NCBI RefSeq assembly: GCF_010731115.1
Contig: NZ_AP022616.1
Span: forward strand, 4,278,001-4,342,000
Origin: Mycolicibacterium phocaicum
GTDB lineage: Bacteria > Actinomycetota > Actinomycetes > Mycobacteriales > Mycobacteriaceae
Direction of reading: 5' to 3'
Length of the DNA stretch: 64,000 bases
Positions within the stretch are counted from its first letter, which is position 1; each line of letters begins with the position of its first letter. A program made the translations under genes and the position numbers. The notes beneath the pieces are model-generated. The model saw only the letters and a list, made by a program, of their open reading frames with translations, had not been told where the DNA came from and did no database searches. Positions 1-21,606 of the stretch are shown here, one piece after another.

Positions 1-12320
<12,320 letters not shown>

Positions 12321-12324
<4 letters not shown>

Positions 12325-15290
12325 AGGCTCGGTCGGGCAAGGGTGTGTTCGCCGGGGCTTTCGAGCTGCTGGCGCGATTGGTGCTACGCCGGCCATGGGC
12401 GGTGATCGGCGCCTGGCTGCTGCTCGTCGTGGCGCTGTCGGTGGCCGTGCCGCCGCTGATGAAGCTGGCGAGCGACCGGAACCAGGAGCTGCTGCCCGCC
12501 AACTCCGCGGTGATGGCGGCGACGCGGGACATGACGACGGCGTTCCACGAACCCGGGATCCAGAACATCGCGCTGGTGGTCCTCACCGACGAGAAGGGCC
12601 TGACCAAGGCCGACGAGGACGTCTACCGCACTCTCGTCGACAGCTTGCACCGCGACACCGCCGACGTGGTGATGGTGCAGGACTTCATCTCGCAGCCGCC
12701 GATGCGAGAGGTGTTGGCCAGCAAGGACAACAAGGCGTGGTTCATCCCGGTCGGTATCCGGGGCGAGCTCGGCTCACCGGAATCCAGCGAGGCCTATAAA
12801 CGTGTTGTCGGCATCGTCGACCACACCTTGAATCAAGGCACTGCCGGCTCGTCGCTCAACTATCACATGACGGGCCTGACGGCCACCGTCGCCGAACGCG
12901 AACAGCTCGGGTTGCGTGACCTGCGGGTCATCGAGACCGCCACGGTCGCCATGGTGCTGCTGATTCTCTTTGTGGTGTACCGCAATATCGTCACCATCCT
13001 GGTGCCGCTGGCGACCATCACGGTGTCGCAGGCCGCCGCGACGCAGGGCGTCGCGGCACTGGCGACGTGGGGCCTGCCCATCTCGCAGCAGACCGTAGTC
13101 TTCATGAGCGCCATGATGATCGGCGCCGGCGTGGACTACGCCGTCTTCCTGATCAGCCGCTACCACGAATACCTCAGGCAGGGACTCGATTCCGACGAGG
13201 CCGTCGCCCGGGCGCTGACGGCCATCGGCAAGGTGATCGCGGCGTCGGCGGCCACCGTCGCGGTGACGTTCCTGGGCATGAGTTTCACCAGCCTGAAAGT
13301 CTTCTCGACCACCGGTCCGGCGCTGGCGGTCACCATCGCGGTGGCGTTCCTGTCGTCGATCACGCTGTTGCCGGCGATCCTGACGCTCGTCGGACGGCGT
13401 GGTTGGGCCCGGCCCCGCAAGGAACTGACGAGCCGCTTCTGGCACCGGTCGGGCATCAACATCGTGCGGCGGCCGGTGGTTCATCTGGTCGGCAGCCTGG
13501 TGGTGCTGATCGCGCTGGCCGCGGGGGTGGCCTGGCTGCACACCAGCTACGACGCCCGCACCGCACTGCCGGCGTCCGCCGAGAGCAACATCGGCATGGC
13601 CGCCATCGAGCGGCATTTCCCGGCGAGTGTGACGGCGCCGCAATACCTTTTCGTCCAGTCGCCGCACGACCTGCGGACGACCAAGGGGCTCGCCGACCTC
13701 GAGCAGATGGCGCAACGGGTCGCGCAGCTGCCCGACATCGCCGCCGTCCGCGGCGTCACCCGGCCCACCGGTGCCCCGCTGGAGCAGGCGACGCTGAGTT
13801 TCCAGGCCGGCGAGATCGGCAACAAACTCGCCGAGGCCACCAACAAGATCAATGGCAGCGTCGACCAGCGGCAGGCGCTGGTCGGCGGGGCCGGCAAGCT
13901 CGCCGACAGCCTGGCGACCGTACGTACCCAGCTGACCAAGACCATGGGCGTGCTCGACAACCTGAACAAGAGCATGGCCAGCATCAAGGACCAGCTGGAA
14001 AGCTCGCAGGAGTTCCAGGACGCACAGCGGCAGATGGATGCCGTACGCAATTCCGGCGACGTGCCGAACATCCCGCCGCGGTCGGGCACCCAGAACTTCC
14101 AGGACATGGTCGCCATGGCCGATGCGCTGCTGCAGCAGCGCAAGGACAACCCCGGCTGTGATGCGGACCCGGATTGCACAGGACAGCGTGACCAGCTGCA
14201 GCGGCTCTCGGACGGGCTGCACAAGATGCAGCCTTCGCTGGACTCGGCGGCCAAAGCCCTTCGCTCCCTTGGCGGGGCCGGCGGCAGTGGTGCGGCCGGT
14301 GGTTCGGGCGGCATGAAGCAGAACATGGCCGCCCTGCAGGAGGGCGCCAACGCCCTGGCCGAGGGCAGCCGCAAGATCGCGGAGGGACTGCGTGTCCTCG
14401 ACGACCAGACCAAGCAACTCGGCGAAGGCCTCTCGCACGCGTCGGCATTCCTGCTGGCGATGAAGCTGCACGCGTCCGAGCCGGGCGCCGCGGGCTTCTA
14501 CATCTCGCCGGAAATCCTGGGCAACGACAAATTCAAGGACCTGGCGCGGGTTTTCATGTCGCCCGACGGGCATTCGGCGCGGTACCTCGTCGAGTCCAAG
14601 CTCAACCCGTACGACACCAAGGCCATGGACCAAGTCAAGGCGATCCTCGCCGCCGCGCAAGGCGCACAAGCCAATACGTCGCTGGCCGACGCCAAGATCG
14701 CGATGTCGGGCATGACGCCGTACTACGCGGAACTGCGCGACTACTTCAACAAGGACCTGCGGTACATCGTGCTGATGACCGTCATCGTGGTCTTCCTGAT
14801 CCTGGTGCTGTTGCTGCGGGCCGTCGTCGCGCCGCTGTATCTCGTTGGCACCGTGATCCTCTCGTGCCTGTCATCGCTCGGCATCGGCGTCATCGTGCTG
14901 CAGATCCTTGGCGGCCAGCCGATGGCGGCGAGCACCCCGGGCATGGCATTCATCGTGCTGGTGGCAGTTGGCGCCGACTACAACATGCTGCTGATCTCCC
15001 GGATCCGCGACGAATCCCCGAACGGCATCCGCTCGGGCGTCATCCGCACCGTGCGCAGCACCGGCAGCGTTATCACCTCGGCCGGAATGATCTTCGCCGC
15101 GCCCATGTTCGCCATGCTGTTCAGCAGCATCGGCTCAATGGTGCAGGGCGGCTTCATCATCGGCGTGGGCCTGCTGATCGACACCCTGATCGTCCGCACC
15201 GTCACCGTGCCGGCGCTGGCCGTGCTGGTCGGCAAGTACAACTGGTGGCCGTCGCGAGCCAAGCGGAACCCGGCGCCCGCCCTGAGCTAG
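12321..15290 (+). CDS. MmpL-family RND transporter
   Basis: An inner-membrane proton-driven exporter of the MmpL class, 989 aa, the usual size. The N-terminal membrane segment lies at about residues 20-50. The first transmembrane block carries [16 protein letters not shown] and the second [18 protein letters not shown], the paired Asp-Tyr motifs of the proton relay. Between the halves is a long periplasmic helical region (about 460-720) with a Cys pair in a [13 protein letters not shown] stretch, as in other MmpL proteins. The GTG start overlaps the NRPS stop by GTGA, so translation is coupled. MmpL genes beside NRPS or PKS genes usually export the lipid or lipopeptide made by them; here the cargo is inferred to be the NRPS product. 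No MmpS partner follows in the window. Confidence 0.93.
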
Positions 15291-15299
15291 CGTGGGGGC

Positions 15300-16010
15300 A
15301 TGGCCGATCTGCTCGCGCTGACGCCCACGTTGTACCGACTGCGGATCCCAGGCGAGCGGGCACATCTGCTCAACTGCTACCTGCGCCTCGACGCCGACGG
15401 CGTGACGCTCATCGACACCGGCTGGCCCGACAGTGCCGCGCTGATCGCCGACGCCCTCGCCGCGCTGCAGCGCCGGCCCGCCGACGTGAAACGTATTGTG
15501 CTGACGCACTTTCACGAGGACCACTGCGGAGCCGCCGCCGAGATCGCCGGCTGGTCAGGCGCTGAAGTCGTTGCCGGAGAGCCTGATTCGTCGTACATCA
15601 CGGGTGACGACGCCGGTCCGATACCGGTGCTGACCGACGCCGAGCGAACGCTGCGGCCGGATTTCGACGCCGCACCGCACGGTCCGGCCTGTCGCGTCGA
15701 CCGCACCGTGACCGACGGCGACGTCCTCGACTTCGGTGGCGGCGCCCGCGTCATCGCCGTCCCGGGACACACCCCGGGCAGCATCGCGCTGTATCTCCCG
15801 GACGATGATGCCATCCTGACCGGTGACGCCGTTGCCGAGGTGAATGGTCAAGTGGCGGTGGGCGTCTTCAACACCGACCGGCCCGCCGCGGTCCAGGCGG
15901 TCACCACGCTCGCCGCGACGGGCGCGGGCATCGCGGGATTCGGCCACGGTGAAGCGATCGTAGGCGATGCCGCGGCCCACATCGCCGCGGCCGTCGACCT
16001 GTTCGGGTGA
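15300..16010 (+). CDS. MBL-fold metallo-hydrolase
   Basis: A 236-aa metallo-beta-lactamase-fold protein with the metal-binding THFHEDHCG motif (H70, H72, D74, H75), a later PGHTPGS histidine, the LTGDA aspartate and a GFGHGE histidine near the C-terminus. These are the usual ligands of a two-metal hydrolase of the glyoxalase II-like group. The ATG is nine bases after the MmpL stop with a GGGGG ribosome-binding stretch just before it, so it is probably the third gene of the NRPS operon. Its substrate is unknown; it could edit or release a thioester, but nothing in the sequence shows this. Confidence 0.88.
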   Translation: MADLLALTPTLYRLRIPGERAHLLNCYLRLDADGVTLIDTGWPDSAALIADALAALQRRPADVKRIVLTHFHEDHCGAAAEIAGWSGAEVVAGEPDSSYITGDDAGPIPVLTDAERTLRPDFDAAPHGPACRVDRTVTDGDVLDFGGGARVIAVPGHTPGSIALYLPDDDAILTGDAVAEVNGQVAVGVFNTDRPAAVQAVTTLAATGAGIAGFGHGEAIVGDAAAHIAAAVDLFG

Positions 16011-16125
16011 ATCCCCGGCTAGCAGGCAATCTACTCAACGGGCGCCACGGATCGGTCAAGTCGCGGCATTCGGTCGAGATCGGTCAATTCTGATATTGCT
16101 GACGGTTCGCCTGCTATCTGCGCGC

Positions 16126-16131
16126 TATCTT
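16126..16131 (+). promoter_or_regulatory. Candidate -10 element (TATCTT) of the EspC-like operon
   Basis: The 148-bp gap 16011-16158 is the only non-coding space before the next operon. TATCTT lies 28 nt before the ATG and a purine-rich GGGGGAGG Shine-Dalgarno sequence follows. No convincing -35 box is seen, which is not unusual in mycobacteria. Confidence 0.35.
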
Positions 16132-16158
16132 TGAACGCGAGGGTGGGGGAGGACTCGA

Positions 16159-16443
16159 ATGCTGGTTGACCCTGAGATTTTGCGGGCGTTCGCAGACCAA
16201 GTGGGTATTGCGTCCAATGCGATCCGTGCCGCGGACATGGGGAGTAAGGCGAGTGGCGCTGGAGACGGGCTACCTGGTTCCACTACGCAATGGGCGTGCC
16301 GCGTTGTCGGAGCCCATATCGCCGCCGAGGCTGAGAAGATCGCAAGCAGCATCACGCGTATGGGGGCGGCGGTTCGCGGGGCCGGTGACAAGTACGAGGT
16401 GACCGACAGCGACCTCGCCGGGGCGTTCAAAGGGCTGTTCTGA
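16159..16443 (+). CDS. EspC-like (DUF2580) type VII secretion protein
   Basis: A 94-aa helical protein that fits the EspC/EspF family (T7SS_ESX_EspC): a short N-terminal helix, an alanine-rich central region and, near the end, YEVTD at residues 79-83. This is the YxxxD general secretion signal of ESX substrates. A strong GGGGGAGG ribosome-binding site supports the ATG. Proteins of this family normally travel as partners of a second ESX substrate; the next gene begins three bases after this stop and encodes a WXG protein, which makes it the likely partner. The secretion system itself is not in the window. Confidence 0.82.
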   Translation: MLVDPEILRAFADQVGIASNAIRAADMGSKASGAGDGLPGSTTQWACRVVGAHIAAEAEKIASSITRMGAAVRGAGDKYEVTDSDLAGAFKGLF

Positions 16444-16446
16444 CCG

Positions 16447-17841
16447 ATGTTGCCATCGAGACCCCGGTTGGAGAAATGGTCGCCAGATTCCCTCATCTCG
16501 GCGGGGAGTGCACTGGGAAAGAGCGGCGACGATATCGCGTCAGCCGTTCGATCTCTCGACGACCAGATCAGGCGGATGCCTGAGGCGAGCGCCTGGTCGG
16601 GCTCCGCCCATGACGCAGCGACCGCGATGTTCGGCCGGGCGACGAGAGCCTCTGATGATTTCGCGAAGTACACGAGCTCGGTGAAATCGGCACTCGCCAA
16701 GGGCGCGTCAGATATTGGCAATGCGAGGGCCGCGCTCATCAACAAAGCCGACGCGATCGATCGGACCGAACTTCACGTCAGCGATCAGTGGGTGGTGCTG
16801 ATCAAACCCGCCGAGATGTCAGAGGAGAAGGCCGCCGCGCTCCAGCGTCGAGCGGAAGTGGAGCAGGTAGAAGTCAACCGGCTGCTGGTTGCCGTCGGTG
16901 GCGCCGATAGTGGGACGGCTGCCGCGGTGCAGGCTGCTGCGAAGAATTTTGGCTTCGCGCTGCCCGTGCCGAGTGACATCGGCTCGGGGTTCCCGACGAC
17001 CGGGCCGGTGCAACCGGCGGACGAGGTTCCAAACCCGCTCACCATGGACGGATTGATGCGGCAAGGCATCGTCCGTGGCGAAGATATGGCGACTATCAGA
17101 ATTGCCACGGCCGAATCGACTGACAAGGACGGAAATCACGTCACCACGCTGACAATGGCGGACGGCGGCAAGAAAGTCATCACGACGTATGACTTCAATA
17201 ATACGAAGAAAATGGAACATGTTGGGTCAAATTGGTTCGACAAGAACGGCAATTTGCTTTGTCACACGGCGTCCTGGGTTGACCCTGGAACAAAGGTGAA
17301 ATACACGCAGATGGATTTCGGGAACAACGGTGCATTCTTCCTCGCCACCGAGACCCCGGACGGACACCGAACAGCGGGTTGGACAATGCCGGATGGGCGG
17401 CACGGAGCGTTGCCGCCCGACAATCCGTTCTTTACGAGCGACGCGCCGACGGTGGTCGGCGGGGCGCTCACCGGCCTCGATGCACACGTGGGCGGCGGCG
17501 GCAGCCTGCCGGGGCTGACCCCGGACTCCGTCAAGGACATCGGCAAGGCTGCCAGATACGGCGGGCCGGCTCTGGGACTATTGACAACAATGTACAAGTT
17601 TGCCGCTGCGCCGACTCCGCATGAGGCCTGTGTCGCAGGCATCTCTGGAGTTTTCGGGGTTGGTGGCGACTACGCCGGAGGCTGGGGCGGTGCAAAGCTT
17701 GGTGCCGTAGTCGGTGCGCCGTTTGGGCCCGAGGTGGCGGCATTTACAGTGCCAGTGTTTGCGGTCGGGGGTGCGTTCGGCGGGGGCAAGGGGATGGAGT
17801 GGATAGGAAATCAGGTTGGTGGTGCATTTTGCCCGAAATAG
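16447..17841 (+). CDS. WXG-type ESX substrate with hydrophobic glycine-rich C-terminus, possible effector
   Basis: 464 aa. Residues 1-160 look like a WXG100-type helical hairpin: the turn AWSGSAHD carries W50-S51-G52, followed by long helices with charged heptads. Residues 200-380 are predominantly beta-type and rich in Asp, Gly and Thr. Residues about 385-464 are a hydrophobic, Gly/Ala-rich segment with GG and GxxxG patterns, of the kind that inserts into membranes. The layout (ESX-targeting head, variable tail) matches polymorphic effectors such as the CpnT or EspB style proteins in outline only; no known toxin domain was recognised. From about 17150 on, the gene uses many AT-rich codons (aat, ttt, ata) unlike its neighbours, which suggests transfer of the tail. 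Confidence 0.7.
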   Translation: MLPSRPRLEKWSPDSLISAGSALGKSGDDIASAVRSLDDQIRRMPEASAWSGSAHDAATAMFGRATRASDDFAKYTSSVKSALAKGASDIGNARAALINKADAIDRTELHVSDQWVVLIKPAEMSEEKAAALQRRAEVEQVEVNRLLVAVGGADSGTAAAVQAAAKNFGFALPVPSDIGSGFPTTGPVQPADEVPNPLTMDGLMRQGIVRGEDMATIRIATAESTDKDGNHVTTLTMADGGKKVITTYDFNNTKKMEHVGSNWFDKNGNLLCHTASWVDPGTKVKYTQMDFGNNGAFFLATETPDGHRTAGWTMPDGRHGALPPDNPFFTSDAPTVVGGALTGLDAHVGGGGSLPGLTPDSVKDIGKAARYGGPALGLLTTMYKFAAAPTPHEACVAGISGVFGVGGDYAGGWGGAKLGAVVGAPFGPEVAAFTVPVFAVGGAFGGGKGMEWIGNQVGGAFCPK

Positions 17842-17849
17842 AACTACAG

Positions 17850-18605
17850 ATGCCCGAGCACTGGAAAAATCCAAGAGTGGCCGCGAATTTTTCTATCTCG
17901 GTTTTTGCGGTTCTCGTTGCACTTTGCCTCATCTGGGTTCTCTATCTAGTTGGCCGTCGTGACTATCTAACCTCTGTGTTCGCTGTCGGACTACTACTGT
18001 GTTTTCTGTTTCTGCTTGTTTTGGCACTACAGGTTCGGCTGGGTCGCGTTGTTCCTCAGGCAACCAGTGAAGCCGACGGCACATATTTTCGTCCGCCACG
18101 CGCAAAGACCCGGTTCCTGGAGCTATCGATTGTCAGTGCAATAGTTAGTGGAATTTCTTTTGTTTGCTACGTTCCTAGCGGGCGGCTCGCAATCGGAATC
18201 GGTGGGGCCAGGCAAATCTATTACCCCATTATTGTTGCCGGACTGGTGTGTTGGTTGTCCTACCTTCTCCTGCGAGGCAGGTCGAACGGTTGGGGATATC
18301 TGAAACTGTCCCCGGAAGGGTTTGAGGTCTCAAACTCCGTAACCACGACCGCCAGTGGAGCGTGGGACGACGTGATGGATGTCATTGACCAGGCGCCTAA
18401 GGGCAAGGCCGTGAGCTGTCCGGCGGTGATGGTGATGACAGATGGTGAAGCGCAGACCATCAACAGCTTGCCTACCTACCAGGCGAATGGAGCTGCGCTC
18501 TACTGGGCTATCCGGCATTACTGGCTGTATCCGGAGAACCGCGGTGAGCTGGCCAATGGCCGGGCGATCGAACGGCTGCGGGCGCAGGACTTCGAGGTCG
18601 AATGA
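17850..18605 (+). CDS. Multi-pass membrane protein with cytoplasmic C-terminal domain, possible immunity partner
   Basis: About 251 aa, not assigned to a named family. There are four hydrophobic segments (starting at about residues 10, 38, 93 and 120 from the ATG at 17850), then a roughly 110-residue soluble tail beginning GWGYLKLSPEGFEVSN that resembles a small PH-like beta domain. The start is uncertain: the ATG at 17850 is the first after the upstream stop, but a GTG at 17799 inside the preceding gene has a better AAGGGG ribosome-binding site, and a TTG at 17829 is also possible. Base composition is markedly AT-rich for this genome. It stands directly after the WXG protein and overlaps the next gene by ATGA. 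A membrane protein in this position could protect the producer from a membrane-active effector; this is inference. Confidence 0.68.
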   Translation: MPEHWKNPRVAANFSISVFAVLVALCLIWVLYLVGRRDYLTSVFAVGLLLCFLFLLVLALQVRLGRVVPQATSEADGTYFRPPRAKTRFLELSIVSAIVSGISFVCYVPSGRLAIGIGGARQIYYPIIVAGLVCWLSYLLLRGRSNGWGYLKLSPEGFEVSNSVTTTASGAWDDVMDVIDQAPKGKAVSCPAVMVMTDGEAQTINSLPTYQANGAALYWAIRHYWLYPENRGELANGRAIERLRAQDFEVE

Positions 18606-19951
18606 TCCGTCGAGGCGGGCTTCGCAAGTGGTGGCTGGTGGGTGGTGCGCTGGCTTTGGTTGCTGCCGTGATCGTCGTCCAGCGACCGGTCGACGGCAGG
18701 CCACAGTCTGCGCCACCGATGGCTACCGCAGAGCAGTTGGGGTTGCCCAAACAGTTGTTGCTATCTCAGTCGATGCGGAAGCAACCGGTGTTCGGCTGGC
18801 ATGTGACGGCAGCCGAGCTGGGGCTGCCGGCAGATTCGATGATCCATCCGGCCGGCAATGTGGGGGACCGTGGATTCTTACTAGGTGCCTCGGGCGATGG
18901 GTGGCGAGTTGTCGGGGTCAACGTGGCGGATGGTCACCGGCTGTTCGCTCCGGTTCGGCTAGGCCCCAACGCACGCGCGGCCAGTACTCGCTGTTTCGTG
19001 AATGGGCCGGCGATGTTGTTGTGCGTATGGGACGCTTCGGGACAGCCGCGGCGGGCGTGGGTCGTCAACACCGAGACTGGGGCCGTGATGTTCGACGGCC
19101 CGACTGAATTGCGAGCGTACGGATCAGGTCCCGAACCACGCTTGAGCCAGGTAGGTGACTACGTGGTTGCCGCGGTGCCGGACAGTGGTGTTCATGGGGT
19201 TGGCCCGCATGCCGAGCTCACATGGTTTGTCCCGGGCGATGGTCTGCTCGGGGATTCTGCGGGACCCAATTCGGACCTTCAGCCGATGAAGTTTGCATCG
19301 CAAGGTGTTTTCAAGGCGCCGGACATCGTTTTCTCGGTTGCCGACGGCGTCTCGGTGAAGCCTTCAGCGGGGCGTGACGCATCAGTCGGAAGTGCCATCG
19401 TCTACGCCGGTGGGTTCGGGTTCAGCTATCACGATCAAGACGGCACGGAACGCGTTGCGCTGCTTGATGAATACGGCCGGTTATCGGCGCAGATGGCCGG
19501 GGGCCTTGTGAATACCTCGCCCGACGTGCCGATCGTGGAGGACGAGTCGCAGCTTCGAGTCGTCACGATGAGTGGGCGGCAACTGCTCGAAATCCCCAAG
19601 CCCACGTTACGGCTCTACGCACGGCTCATCGGTACGACCCTGTACGTCGCCTCCGACAAGCGGCTTCGAAGTTGGCAGCAATTCGACCTGCGAACAGGCG
19701 CCAAGGGAAAGGCCTGCGATGCTGAAGGCCTGTCCACCAGCTACATCGGCTCTGATGGCGCGATCGCCATCCTGACGGGCGAGCCGTCACCGGTCGCCTA
19801 TGGCATGGATATGGCGACATGTGAAACCGCGTGGGCCATGCCAGGCACAAGCTCCCCAGACGTGACTGTGCGGGAAGTATGGAGGGTCAACACCACGCTG
19901 CTGGGCCGCGGTGCGGACGACTTGTTTTCACTTGTGCCGCAGCCCAAATGA
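18602..19951 (+). CDS. Membrane-anchored propeller-like extracytoplasmic protein
   Basis: 449 aa with one N-terminal membrane segment (residues 9-27, preceded by RRGGLRK) and a long outside domain. The domain is made of repeated short beta-type blocks (for example WRVVGVNVADGHRLF, RAWVVNTETGAVMFDG, WQQFDLRTGAKG) that look like PQQ/BamB-type propeller blades. Four cysteines could form disulfides. The start overlaps the previous stop by ATGA. It closes the EspC-like operon; a 51-bp gap separates it from the convergent GntR gene. Its job is unknown; an anchored binding or assembly role for the secreted pair is plausible. Confidence 0.72.
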   Translation: MIRRGGLRKWWLVGGALALVAAVIVVQRPVDGRPQSAPPMATAEQLGLPKQLLLSQSMRKQPVFGWHVTAAELGLPADSMIHPAGNVGDRGFLLGASGDGWRVVGVNVADGHRLFAPVRLGPNARAASTRCFVNGPAMLLCVWDASGQPRRAWVVNTETGAVMFDGPTELRAYGSGPEPRLSQVGDYVVAAVPDSGVHGVGPHAELTWFVPGDGLLGDSAGPNSDLQPMKFASQGVFKAPDIVFSVADGVSVKPSAGRDASVGSAIVYAGGFGFSYHDQDGTERVALLDEYGRLSAQMAGGLVNTSPDVPIVEDESQLRVVTMSGRQLLEIPKPTLRLYARLIGTTLYVASDKRLRSWQQFDLRTGAKGKACDAEGLSTSYIGSDGAIAILTGEPSPVAYGMDMATCETAWAMPGTSSPDVTVREVWRVNTTLLGRGADDLFSLVPQPK

Positions 19952-20002
19952 GCTGGAGCTAGTGGGAATCCCTGGGCATTCTCGGCGCGCTCGGTGGGAA
20001 AG

Positions 20003-20797
20003 CTACGCTGTGACGGTGAGCTCGACGCGGCCGTCGGTGCCGAGGGTCTCGCGCTCGGCGAGCGCGGAGGTCTTGGCGACGAGCCGCACCCGGTCCGCGC
20101 GGAACAGGTCTTCGGAGTACTCGAACGGCCGGCCGCCGGCATCGGAGGCGACGCGCGTCATCGCCAGCAGGGGAGTGCGCGTGGGGATTTCGAGCCAGGA
20201 CGCTTCGCGCGGGTTGGCGCTGACGACCTCGATGCTCTCGACCGACGTCACCGGCCGCAGGTCGTAGCGGACGGCCAGGATGTCGTAGAGCGACCCGCCG
20301 AGCGGTTGCTCCAGCAGGTCCGGCACGAGGTCGGCGGGGAAGTGCGCGCAGTCGACCGACAGCGGGAAACCGTCGGCGTAGCGCAGGCGTTGCACGACAA
20401 CGAGTTCGGTATCGGGTTCGATGCCCAGGCGTTGCGCCTCGATGGCCGTGGCGCCGCGCAGGGCCGTCGACAACACCCGGCTGCGGGTCGTGGAATGACC
20501 GCCCTGCTTCAGCCGGTTCGGCAGGCCCGACAGTTCGGCGACGTTGCGTTCCACGAGCACCGTCTTGATGAACGTGCCGCCCGCGCGGCCACTGCGCCGC
20601 TCCAGGATCCCGGCGCGGCTCAGCGGCACCAGGGCGCTGCGCAGCGTCGCGCGGGAGACGGAGAACTGCTCGGCCATCTCGCGTTCGGAGCCCAGACGGT
20701 CACCCGGTCGCAGGGTGCCGGCGTCGAGCATCGCGACGATGCGGCGCCGCACATCCTCGGCTACCGGGCCACCCTCGGACTCGTCCATGTCGTTCAC
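20003..20797 (-). CDS. GntR/HutC-family transcriptional regulator
   Basis: 264 aa. The winged helix-turn-helix is at residues 12-75 (LRPGDRLGSEREMAEQFSVS with the following RATLRSAL), the classic GntR pattern, followed by a UTRA-type ligand-binding domain (about 95-255) with the LVVVQRLRYADGFPLSVD signature. It is therefore of the HutC subfamily, whose members respond to small metabolites and bind TGGT...ACCA-type sites. It is the last gene of the kinase-SDR-GntR operon (15 bp after the SDR) and is the obvious candidate to control the divergent region at 22624-22965, where such sites occur. The start shown is GTG; an ATG three codons in is the alternative. Confidence 0.88.
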   Translation of the reverse strand: MNDMDESEGGPVAEDVRRRIVAMLDAGTLRPGDRLGSEREMAEQFSVSRATLRSALVPLSRAGILERRSGRAGGTFIKTVLVERNVAELSGLPNRLKQGGHSTTRSRVLSTALRGATAIEAQRLGIEPDTELVVVQRLRYADGFPLSVDCAHFPADLVPDLLEQPLGGSLYDILAVRYDLRPVTSVESIEVVSANPREASWLEIPTRTPLLAMTRVASDAGGRPFEYSEDLFRADRVRLVAKTSALAERETLGTDGRVELTVTA

Positions 20798-20812
20798 CGT
20801 ACCGACCGGCTG

Positions 20813-21589
20813 TCACCCGGCGACGGCGTCCAGCGATTCCGGCAGGATTTGCCCGCCGTCGACGACGATGGACTGGCCGGTGAGGTAGCGGGCCTCGTCG
20901 CTTGCCAGGAACGCGGCGAGGTGGCCGATGTCTTCCGGCGTGCCCAACGTCCCGGCGGGGATGGAGCGGGCCATGCCGGCGATGTAGTCCTCGCCCATCT
21001 CCTGCAATCCCTCGGTGAGGATGTTGCCCGGCAAGATGGCGTTGACGGTGATGTGTTTCGGCGCGAGTTCGATTGCGGCGGTGCGCATGAAGCCCAGCTG
21101 CGCGGCCTTCGACGCGCCGTAGTGCGACCAGCCGGGGAAACCCGTCACCGGACCGGTGATGGACGAGGTGAGGATGACGCGGCCGGCGCCGCTGCGGGTC
21201 AGCGCATCGAGACAGGCCTGCACGCTGTAGACGGTGCCCTTGACGTTGACGTCGAGCACGGTGGCGAGATCGTCGGGCGTCATGGTGGCCAGCGGTGCCT
21301 CGGGGAAGATGCCGGCGTTGGCGCACAGCACGTCGATGCCGCCGAAGGCGTCGACGGCGGCATCGGCCATCGCCCGGCAGGATCGCGGATCGGCCACATC
21401 GACCGCGACGCCGATGATCTTGCCGGAGCCCAAGCCGTCGAGGCCGGCGACGGCGGTGTCGAGGTCGTGCAGCGAGCGGGCCGCCACGGCGACGTTGGCG
21501 CCCGCGGTGGCGAACACCGCGGCGATGCCATAGCCGATGCCTTTGGTGGCGCCGGTGACGATGACGTTCTTGTTGGCGAGATCGAACAT
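20813..21589 (-). CDS. Short-chain dehydrogenase/reductase, possibly amino-alcohol dehydrogenase
   Basis: 258 aa classical SDR. The cofactor site [10 protein letters not shown] is at residues 12-21, followed by NAG (LCANAGIF), the catalytic Ser in TSSITGPV and the YGASK catalytic pair. The ATG at 21589 starts [13 protein letters not shown], the expected SDR N-terminus, with a GGAAA ribosome-binding site. It is sandwiched between a small-molecule kinase and the GntR regulator with gaps of 17 and 15 bp, so it belongs to the same pathway. With the phospholyase and propionyl-CoA synthetase on the other arm, reduction of aminoacetone to 1-amino-2-propanol, or oxidation of a related alcohol, is a reasonable guess but is not shown by sequence. 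Confidence 0.87.
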   Translation of the reverse strand: MFDLANKNVIVTGATKGIGYGIAAVFATAGANVAVAARSLHDLDTAVAGLDGLGSGKIIGVAVDVADPRSCRAMADAAVDAFGGIDVLCANAGIFPEAPLATMTPDDLATVLDVNVKGTVYSVQACLDALTRSGAGRVILTSSITGPVTGFPGWSHYGASKAAQLGFMRTAAIELAPKHITVNAILPGNILTEGLQEMGEDYIAGMARSIPAGTLGTPEDIGHLAAFLASDEARYLTGQSIVVDGGQILPESLDAVAG

Positions 21590-21606
21590 GGTGTTTGTGT
21601 TTCCTG

